DNA from: Prevotella brunnea
Lineage (GTDB): Bacteria; Bacteroidota; Bacteroidia; Bacteroidales; Bacteroidaceae
Reading direction: 5' to 3'
Assembly: GCF_008016795.1 (NCBI RefSeq)
Contig: NZ_SDIK01000046.1
Coordinates: forward strand, 1 to 40,844
DNA length: 40,844 nt
Below the pieces are notes generated by a model, which was not told where the DNA came from, did no database searches, and worked only from the letters and a program-made list of their open reading frames with translations. Made by a program: the position numbers and the translations under genes. This document shows, piece by piece, positions 34,915-40,844 of this stretch. Every line of letters begins with the position of its first letter. The stretch's first letter is position 1.

Positions 34915-35685
34915 CTATCTTTGCGAATTGGTGCGCAAGGTGTTTGCCTTGATACAAAGGTCTTTTACCACCTCGCCACCCACAATCAGACCGGCTGCGG
35001 CAGGAACCCACGCGTTGGAGGCCGGTGTGGCGCGCTTTTTGTGGGCTATTCCTGTGGGTTCTTCGGTGTTATCTTCCGCCTGTTCTGCCCCGACGCTTGG
35101 CAGAGGTTCCTCCGGACTATACACCACTTTCACGTTGCGTATGTTGGTTTTACGCAGTTTCTTGCGCAGTACTTTGGCAATGGGGTCGTTGATGGTCTTG
35201 AAAAGATCGGTAACACGAAACTGCGTGGCATCGAGCTTAAAGGCAGCTCCCATGGAACTAATCATCGGAATGTTCAGTTGATGGCAACGAGTGATGAGGT
35301 CGAGCTTTGCAACTACTGTGTCGATGCAGTCCACCACGTAGTCGTAAGAGGAAAAGTCGAATTGTTCGGCTGTCTCCGGAAGGTAAAAAGTTTGAAATTT
35401 GCGGACGTTACATTCCGGAAAGATGTCCTTGATGCGTTTCTCAGCCACATCCACTTTGGCTTTTCCCATGGAAGAATGTGTGGCAATGATTTGCCGGTTG
35501 ATGTTGGAGAGTGCCACAAAGTCATCGTCCACGATGTCGATATTTCCCACTCCGCTGCGCGCCAATACCTCCGACACGTAACCACCGACACCCCCCACTC
35601 CAAAAACGATGACATGGCTGTTGCGTAGTGTCTGCATTGCCGCAGAGCCTAATAATAGTTCTGTTCTGGAAAATTGGTTCTGCAT
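34915..35685 (-). CDS. tcdA: tRNA threonylcarbamoyladenosine dehydratase
   Basis: TcdA is an E1/ThiF-like enzyme that cyclises t6A37 of ANN-decoding tRNAs using ATP. The 256-residue protein shows the adenylation Rossmann motif FGVGGVGGYVSEVLARSG, IVDDDFVALSNINRQI, SYDYVVDCIDTVVAKLDL, and a C-terminal SVVYSPE-like and AAGLIVGGEVVKDL region. ATG 35685 (MQNQFSRTELLLG) matches the family start; a longer frame to 35838 only overlaps cvfB. It begins five bases after cvfB on the same strand. Confidence 0.88.
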   Translation of the reverse strand: MQNQFSRTELLLGSAAMQTLRNSHVIVFGVGGVGGYVSEVLARSGVGNIDIVDDDFVALSNINRQIIATHSSMGKAKVDVAEKRIKDIFPECNVRKFQTFYLPETAEQFDFSSYDYVVDCIDTVVAKLDLITRCHQLNIPMISSMGAAFKLDATQFRVTDLFKTINDPIAKVLRKKLRKTNIRNVKVVYSPEEPLPSVGAEQAEDNTEEPTGIAHKKRATPASNAWVPAAAGLIVGGEVVKDLCIKANTLRTNSQR

Positions 35686-35690
35686 GGCGA

Positions 35691-36563
35691 TTATTTGTCC
35701 ACCAGTTTTATTGCCAATGGTTTCACACTGATGAGTCGGCGTTTGTACAGGTCGCCAATCGCCTTCTTGTACACTTTCTTCGACACTTGGAATCGACGTT
35801 TGATGTCTTCTGCCTCGCTCTTGTCTCCAAGGTCGCATTGTCCGTTGTGTTCTTTCAGGTATCGCAAGAGCACCTCTGCGAAATCCTCCGCGTATTTCTG
35901 CCCCATCGGCTGGAGTGTGCAGTCTATCTTTCCGTCTGAGCGAACGGTGGCAATGTAGCCCTTTATCTTGTCGCCGGTGTGAACCTTTCTGAATACCTGA
36001 TTTTCGTAGATAAGTCCAGGATACTTGTTATCCACGATTACTTTAAATCCTAAGTCGGTTTTCTGCCAGATGAGCAGTTCTACTTCCTGTCCGGGGAGAT
36101 AGTGGGGCACTTCTTTCTCGAAGTAATGTTCCACCTTTGCCGAAGCCACAAGTCGGTAGGTGTCCTCATCAATATGGATGTGAACGATGTAAGAACTTCC
36201 TGCCTCCATGCGCATTTTCTGTTCACGGAACGGGCAGAAGAGATCTTTCGTAACGCCCCAATTCAGGAAAGCTCCATACTCGTTTACCCATGAACATTCC
36301 AAAAAGGCAAAGTCGCCCACTGTCACCAAAGGTTTCTCCGTGGTGGCGATGGGGCGTTCCTCGTGGTCGAGATAGACGAATACGTGCAACTCATCGCCAA
36401 TGGCTGTCCCCTCGGGAACATACTTCTGTGGCATGAGTATCTCTCCCTCGCGTCCGCCGTCAAGGTAGAGTCCGAAAGCCTCTCCATTGCCTTCGCGCAG
36501 GGCTGTCTTTATTACGGTCAGCGTGTTGTACGCACCTATTTTTATTTCATTTTTTTTCGACAT
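35691..36563 (-). CDS. cvfB: CvfB-like S1-domain RNA-binding protein
   Basis: A 290-residue protein of the CvfB/YitL family with tandem S1-like OB folds and a C-terminal winged helix. It starts IKIGAYNTLTVIK. It has GREGEILMPQKYVPEGTAIGDELHVFVYLDHEERPIATT, AFLECSWVNEYGAFLNWGVTKDLFCPFREQ (S1), a further S1 segment (KVIVDNKYPGLIYENQVF) and GDKSEAEDIKRRFQVSKKVYKKAIGDLYKRRLI as the winged helix. CvfB affects virulence-factor expression in Staphylococcus through RNA binding; the role here is unknown. ATG 36563 is preferred over 36593. Confidence 0.85.
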   Translation of the reverse strand: MSKKNEIKIGAYNTLTVIKTALREGNGEAFGLYLDGGREGEILMPQKYVPEGTAIGDELHVFVYLDHEERPIATTEKPLVTVGDFAFLECSWVNEYGAFLNWGVTKDLFCPFREQKMRMEAGSSYIVHIHIDEDTYRLVASAKVEHYFEKEVPHYLPGQEVELLIWQKTDLGFKVIVDNKYPGLIYENQVFRKVHTGDKIKGYIATVRSDGKIDCTLQPMGQKYAEDFAEVLLRYLKEHNGQCDLGDKSEAEDIKRRFQVSKKVYKKAIGDLYKRRLISVKPLAIKLVDK

Positions 36564-36621
36564 TTCTTTATTGTTTTTTCGATTACCATGCAAGGTGAGT
36601 GGATTGTTTCCCTTTTGGGGT

Positions 36622-37296
36622 TTATTCCATCGTTACCACTTCCTTGTCAAGGATTAAGCCGTCTTTAAGATGGATGGTTCTGTCGGTCAGCTGTGCCAAA
36701 GTCTCATCATGCGTAACGATAACGAACGTCTGTCCGAACTTATCGCGTAGTTCGAAGAAGAGTCGGTGCAGCTCTTCCTTGTTCTTTGAGTCCAAACTGC
36801 CCGATGGCTCGTCAGCCAAGATGACTGCCGGATTGTTCATCAAAGCCCTCGCCACTGCCACGCGTTGTTTCTCTCCACCTGACAATTCGTTGGGCTTGTG
36901 GGTGGCACGGTTGGTGAGTCCCATGAACTCCAGCAACTCCTCTGCTCTCGATCGTGCCTCTTTGGTTTTTGTCCCGGCAATGTAAGCCGGAATCATGATA
37001 TTCTCAACGGCTGTAAACTCAGGTAGCAGCTGATGGAACTGAAAGACAAAGCCCAAATGCCGGTTTCTGAACTCGCTCAGTTTGTTGGCAGACAGACGAT
37101 TCGTCTCTATTCCATCCACGATTACTTTCCCGGAGTCCGGTTTGTCGAGTGAACCAATGATTTGTAGCAGCGTAGTCTTTCCCGCGCCCGAAGGTCCGAC
37201 GATGCTCACCACCTCACCTTTGTCAATGTGCAAGTCGATGCCTTTCAGCACTTTCAGTGCCCCAAAGCTCTTTGTAATTCCTTGTATATCTATCAT
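36622..37296 (-). CDS. lolD: ABC transporter ATP-binding protein, LolD-like
   Basis: A 224-residue ATPase of the LolD/MacB/FtsE type. Walker A GPSGAGKT is at 34-41, the Q-loop is [16 protein letters not shown], the signature LSGGE is at 138-142 and Walker B VILADE at 158-163, followed by the LolD-like DEPSGSLD. It would power lipoprotein release to the outer membrane with LolC/E-type permeases, which are not in the window; a MacB-like role is possible. ATG 37296 overlaps the upstream antiporter stop by four bases (ATGA). Confidence 0.85.
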   Translation of the reverse strand: MIDIQGITKSFGALKVLKGIDLHIDKGEVVSIVGPSGAGKTTLLQIIGSLDKPDSGKVIVDGIETNRLSANKLSEFRNRHLGFVFQFHQLLPEFTAVENIMIPAYIAGTKTKEARSRAEELLEFMGLTNRATHKPNELSGGEKQRVAVARALMNNPAVILADEPSGSLDSKNKEELHRLFFELRDKFGQTFVIVTHDETLAQLTDRTIHLKDGLILDKEVVTME

Positions 37297-39419
37297 AATC
37301 TTCTTATTTTCTTTCCAATCCATTTCCGGAAGATGTTATATGCGCTCTGTTCCTCCGTGTGTTGAGGCTGTGCGAACGTCATTCCTTCCATGCGGTTGCC
37401 ATACTGATCCGGAAAAACAATCATGATGGTTCTTTGCTTGAAGAATCGGTTGATTTCATCCGGCAAACGTTCCATTGCCGTTTTGTAGGAGATGGTTCCT
37501 TTTCGCGCGGTAATGATGGCAAGCAGATGGTCTTGGTTCACCTTCGTGGCGAGCTTTGGTAATTCGTTCCAATGCTCCATCTCTGCATATTCTGCCCTCA
37601 CCCCCTGATGGCGATTGCACACGTAGCCACTGATGAGTTGCAGTGTGTCGCGTCGGGCATGGAACACTATTCGGCACTCGGTGTTGGCTGCGAGCCGCGA
37701 GAGTCTTTCCAACCAGCGGTAGAAACCCGGTTCAAACTCTGCGCGCGAGGGTACTGCCACATGGATGCGCCGAATGGTGTTCAGTGGTTGCATGATGCGC
37801 GAGATGATGATTTGTCGGCTCAGTCCGTTGTAGAGACTTTGGGTGAATTGTCCCCAAAAACTTTTTGTTATTTCTTGTCGGGCATGTAGTCCCATTACGA
37901 TTTCCGATGCTTGGAATTCCTTGAAAGCGTGTTTGATGCCATTGGCAATGTTGGCGGCTATGCGCACCTGTGTTTCCAATGGCACGTTCGCCGCGCTTGC
38001 CTCTTTTCGCAGATGATTTAACAATTCTTGTCCCTCCTCGCGGTTTTTCGCGAGGTTCACATCGTCATATACCACGTTGAGTGTAACTATCTCGCGTTTC
38101 AGTTTTGGGTTGCGTATCATCATGGCAAGCGAGAGCAGGTCATCGGCAAATTCCTGGTACTTCACGGGTACTAAGATTTTCTCGTCATTGTCTGTCTTCA
38201 CCATCTCCGGTTCTTCTTTCCTCATGAGGCGCAGGCGTCGGGCGGCGTTTTCAGTTACCATGGTAGAGATGACGCAAGTAAAAAGTATCATGATGACGAT
38301 GCCGTTGAGCACCTCATCGTTGAAAAGGAATTGTCCCGGTGCAATTTCCAATTTTCGCCCCACCATCACCATGGCAATAGCTCCTGCAGCATGCGCACTG
38401 GTCAGACCGAAAAGCATGTCGGAAACTGCCTTCGGCAGTCGGAAAAGCAGTCCGGCGAGATAAGCTGCCAATGCCTTTCCCACCGTTCCGAAGAACACGA
38501 TACACAGCACCACCCATAGGATGTGGGTGCCGGTGAAGAGCAGTCGCACGTTGATGAGCATGCCCACTCCAATGAGGAAGTAGGGGATGAACAGTGCGTT
38601 GCCCGTAAACTCTATGTGATTCATCAATGGGGAGAATCGCGGAATGAACCGATTGAGAATCAGTCCCGAGAAGAAAGCCCCAAAGATACCTTCCAATCCG
38701 ATGGCAGCCGACAATGCCGCCGAGAAGAACATGACCGCGAGGACGAAGATGAACTGCATGACGCCATCGGAATAGCGACGCAGAAACCATCTGGTCAGTC
38801 GCGGAATGCCCCAAATTAACCCCGAAATGTACAGTGCGAATTTCAGCACGAGCCACATCCACAGTGCCGCACTACTTGCTCCTTTGACGGAATTAACGAT
38901 GATTGCCATGCTCGATAGTGCCAATAGAAGAGAGACCATCGTGGCTCCCACGCTCAGCGTGGAACTCTCGTGTTGCGTCAAACCGTATCTGCCCACAATG
39001 GGGTAAGCCACCAATGTGCTCGACGACATGATGCAACCCAGCAGCAACGACGAAACGACGGAATACCTCAACAGATAAATCCCCATCAGGAAAGTGAGCA
39101 CAAACGGAATGAAGAACGTGAGCACTCCGAAGATGGAAATGCGCCCCTTGTTCTTCTTTAATCCCTCCATGTCCATTTCCAGTCCGGCGAGGAACATGAT
39201 GTAATACAATCCCACGCTGCCGAATAGCTCGAACGAGGCGTCGCGCGTCAAAATGTCCAGTCCATATTCCCCTATTAGCACGCCTGCCAGCACCATGCCG
39301 ATGATATGCGGAATGCGCAATCTGCCCATGATGATGGGCGAGAGAAGAATCACCAAAAGCACCATGAAGAAAATCAGTGTCGGGTCGGTGATGGGGAAGT
39401 ATTGGCTGATACCGAACAT
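37293..39419 (-). CDS. Cation:proton antiporter (KefB/CPA2 type) with C-terminal universal-stress-protein-like domains
   Basis: A 708-residue protein. Residues ~1-395 form about 12 membrane segments of the Na+/H+ exchanger (CPA2) family, with [35 protein letters not shown], and [19 protein letters not shown]. The cytosolic half (about 415-700) has USP-like features ([42 protein letters not shown]) and a second, weaker repeat ([24 protein letters not shown]). It probably exchanges Na+ or K+ for protons across the inner membrane, with the tail sensing a nucleotide; the tail role is inferred. It heads the minus-strand operon. Confidence 0.85.
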   Translation of the reverse strand: MFGISQYFPITDPTLIFFMVLLVILLSPIIMGRLRIPHIIGMVLAGVLIGEYGLDILTRDASFELFGSVGLYYIMFLAGLEMDMEGLKKNKGRISIFGVLTFFIPFVLTFLMGIYLLRYSVVSSLLLGCIMSSSTLVAYPIVGRYGLTQHESSTLSVGATMVSLLLALSSMAIIVNSVKGASSAALWMWLVLKFALYISGLIWGIPRLTRWFLRRYSDGVMQFIFVLAVMFFSAALSAAIGLEGIFGAFFSGLILNRFIPRFSPLMNHIEFTGNALFIPYFLIGVGMLINVRLLFTGTHILWVVLCIVFFGTVGKALAAYLAGLLFRLPKAVSDMLFGLTSAHAAGAIAMVMVGRKLEIAPGQFLFNDEVLNGIVIMILFTCVISTMVTENAARRLRLMRKEEPEMVKTDNDEKILVPVKYQEFADDLLSLAMMIRNPKLKREIVTLNVVYDDVNLAKNREEGQELLNHLRKEASAANVPLETQVRIAANIANGIKHAFKEFQASEIVMGLHARQEITKSFWGQFTQSLYNGLSRQIIISRIMQPLNTIRRIHVAVPSRAEFEPGFYRWLERLSRLAANTECRIVFHARRDTLQLISGYVCNRHQGVRAEYAEMEHWNELPKLATKVNQDHLLAIITARKGTISYKTAMERLPDEINRFFKQRTIMIVFPDQYGNRMEGMTFAQPQHTEEQSAYNIFRKWIGKKIRRL

Positions 39420-39441
39420 CTTTATTGTTGATAATTATTTG

Positions 39442-39449
39442 CAAAGATA
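39442..39449 (-). promoter_or_regulatory. -7 box for the antiporter operon
   Basis: Read on the minus strand, TATCTTTG is an exact TAnnTTTG match 22 bases upstream of the antiporter ATG. A T-rich tract lies upstream but no clear TTTG at -33. It is divergent from the asd promoter. Confidence 0.55.
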
Positions 39450-39470
39450 GTAAAAAGATGCGGGTTGAGG

Positions 39471-39500
39471 ATTGATAGTTGATGGAATTTTGTATTTTTG
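39471..39500 (+). promoter_or_regulatory. Promoter of asd
   Basis: TATTTTTG at 39493-39500 fits the TAnnTTTG -7 consensus, and ATTG at 39471-39474 lies 18 bases upstream, near the expected -33 spacing. The predicted leader to the ATG at 39535 is about 28 nt. Confidence 0.6.
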
Positions 39501-39534
39501 CAAAAGAAAAGTTTTTAATAAAAGGATAAGGATA

Positions 39535-40542
39535 ATGAAAGTAGCAATTGTTGGAGCCAGTGGAGCTGTGGGGCAGGAGCTTCTCGGCATCTTGGAAGAG
39601 AGAAATTTTCCGCTCGACGATATTGTGCTTTTTGGCTCAAAACGTTCGGCAGGTCGCAAATACACATTCAGGGGTAAGGAATACGAGGTGAAAGAACTTC
39701 GCCACAACGATGACTTTAAGGATGTGAACATAGCTTTCACCAGTGCCGGCGGCAGCACATCGGCGGAGTTTGCAGAAACCATAACCAAGTATGGTGCGGT
39801 GATGATCGATAATTCCAGCCAGTTTCGCATGGATGCCGATGTGCCATTGGTGGTACCGGAGATTAACGCGGAGGATGCTTTGAACCATCCACGCGGCATC
39901 ATTGCCAACCCCAACTGTACCACCATCATGATGGTAGTGGCGCTGAATCCCATCGAGCGACTCAGCCACATCAGAAAAGTGCGCGTGAGCAGCTATCAGA
40001 GTGCTTCCGGAGCGGGTGCGGCTGCCATGAGCGAACTGCAACAGCAATATAAGGAATTGGTGGAGGACGGAAAGGTGAAGACTGTGGAAAAATTCCCACA
40101 TCAGTTGGCTTACAACGTCATTCCGCAAATTGACAAGATGACCGATACCGACTATACGAAGGAAGAGATGAAGATGTATTACGAAACACAAAAAATCATG
40201 CATTCGGATGTACGCACGGCAGCCACATGCGTTCGCGTTTCCTCTCTTCGCAGTCATTCGGAAGCCGTTTGGTTGGAAACCGAAGCTCCTTTGGAAGTGG
40301 AAGCGGTTCGCAAGGTTCTTGAAGCAGCTCCCGGCGTAACTCTTGTGGATGACCCACAACATTACGTCTATCCCATGCCACTCGAAAGCGCAGGCAAAGA
40401 CGATGTCTATGTGGGGCGCGTGCGCAAGGACTTGGCAGCGGAAAACGGCATCACGCTTTGGCTTACGGGCGACCAAATAAGGAAAGGTGCGGCACTGAAC
40501 GCAGTTCAGATAGCCGAATATTTGCTCAAATCCGGAAAGTAA
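39535..40542 (+). CDS. asd: Aspartate-semialdehyde dehydrogenase
   Basis: Asd reduces aspartyl phosphate to aspartate semialdehyde for lysine/diaminopimelate, threonine and methionine synthesis. The 335-residue protein has [15 protein letters not shown] (NADP binding), [30 protein letters not shown] with the catalytic Cys at about 128, [13 protein letters not shown] and the [12 protein letters not shown] segment with the catalytic His. This is the Gram-positive/Bacteroidota-like branch. ATG 39535 matches the family start; the frame open to 39472 begins with TTG inside the promoter. Confidence 0.95.
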   Translation: MKVAIVGASGAVGQELLGILEERNFPLDDIVLFGSKRSAGRKYTFRGKEYEVKELRHNDDFKDVNIAFTSAGGSTSAEFAETITKYGAVMIDNSSQFRMDADVPLVVPEINAEDALNHPRGIIANPNCTTIMMVVALNPIERLSHIRKVRVSSYQSASGAGAAAMSELQQQYKELVEDGKVKTVEKFPHQLAYNVIPQIDKMTDTDYTKEEMKMYYETQKIMHSDVRTAATCVRVSSLRSHSEAVWLETEAPLEVEAVRKVLEAAPGVTLVDDPQHYVYPMPLESAGKDDVYVGRVRKDLAAENGITLWLTGDQIRKGAALNAVQIAEYLLKSGK

Positions 40543-40585
40543 GTGCAGAACTTCTTTTGAGTTTACAACACTGTGGATTTAATCG

Positions 40586-40616
40586 GGCTCGTGGCGATTC
40601 GGCTATGAGCCTTTTT
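40586..40616 (+). terminator. Terminator after asd
   Basis: GGCTCGTG (40586-40593) pairs with CTATGAGCC (40603-40611) with one wobble/mismatch, followed by TTTTT (40612-40616). It lies about 45 bases after the asd stop, a typical factor-independent layout. Confidence 0.65.
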
Positions 40617-40740
40617 CCTGTAAAATTTTATGGTTCTGAATGGAGTTGGTTTCAGCCCTTCAAAACAGGATAACGTGCTTGATTAATCACCGTTTTATAC
40701 CTGTTTGTAACTATCAGATGTTCAAGGTCTTAGCGAGGTG

Positions 40741-40830
40741 CTTTTAAAAGCTTGCCTTTTGCGTGTCAAAAGCTTACCTTTTGTCCTGCAAAAGGTAAGC
40801 TTTTGGAGAGCAAAAGGTGAGAGTTTGTCT
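40741..40830. repeat. Palindromic intergenic repeat, third copy of the AAAAGCTTACCTTTTG core
   Basis: CAAAAGCTTACCTTTTG (40767-40783) and its exact reverse complement (40789-40805) form a 17-bp-stem, five-base-loop hairpin, flanked by further CCTTTTG and CAAAAGG words. The same words occur inside both MITE-like elements (5291-5345 and 29271-29342). The MITE terminal repeat CAATAGTG is not seen here, so this is the core repeat alone or an element truncated by the window edge. There is no T tract. Confidence 0.65.
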
Positions 40831-40844
40831 TTTCCTGAATTCAC

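Noticed and set aside
34921..35628. 235-codon plus-strand ORF opposite tcdA
   Set aside because: The minus-strand product has a full ThiF/TcdA motif set; the plus-strand frame is its antisense shadow.

Overview
The window looks like a chromosomal segment of a Bacteroidota species, most likely Prevotella-like. Three things point there: a UpxY/NusG-like antiterminator heads a long surface-polysaccharide cluster; several starts lack clear Shine-Dalgarno sequences but lie downstream of TAnnTTTG -7 boxes; and the housekeeping genes (RluB with a long Gly/Tyr/Arg/Asn-rich N-terminus, PurB, AsnS, LolD-like ATPase, CvfB, TcdA) have Bacteroidota character. The genus is inferred from protein character, not from a search.

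Layout. (1) 1-152: edge fragment resembling an IS3-type OrfA. (2) 462-4953: housekeeping genes purB, an RluB-type pseudouridine synthase and asnS, closed by a hairpin terminator. (3) 5235-5593: a MITE-like element with 17-bp terminal inverted repeats, then a promoter-like box and leader. (4) 5921-28972: capsule/O-antigen-like locus: upxY, ugd, UDP-glucuronate 4-epimerase, fnlA/capE; an AT-rich block (about 10.7-26.5 kb) with a complete legionaminic-acid-type nonulosonate set (legB, legC, legH, legI, legG, legF and ptmE-like), a membrane acyltransferase, a putative nonulosonate transferase, Wzx flippase, TupA-like ATP-grasp protein, EpsG-like polymerase, two GT4 glycosyltransferases and an O-acetyltransferase; then fnlB/capF and fnlC/capG. 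(5) 29012-29379: a second, inverted, diverged copy of the same MITE-like element. (6) 29409-34813: a nucleotidyltransferase-fold protein and an initiation module (GT4, small phosphoglycosyl transferase, ATP-grasp enzyme, DegT/WcfR-like aminotransferase). (7) 34915-39419, minus strand: tcdA, cvfB, lolD-like and a KefB-type antiporter, apparently one operon. (8) 39535-40542: asd, then a terminator and a third copy of the palindromic core repeat.

How the genes fit together. The cluster appears to supply UDP-GlcA and UDP-GalA, UDP-L-FucNAc, CMP-legionaminic acid (or a relative) and a 4-amino-4,6-dideoxy HexNAc initiating sugar. The small phosphoglycosyl transferase would load the first sugar on undecaprenyl phosphate, the GTs extend it, Wzx flips it and the EpsG-like protein polymerises it. 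UpxY probably promotes elongation through the long transcript. The most notable structural observation is the pair of inverted MITE-like copies that bracket upxY through fnlC. They leave the initiation genes just outside, and the AT-rich variable block lies between more GC-rich, conserved-type sugar-nucleotide genes.
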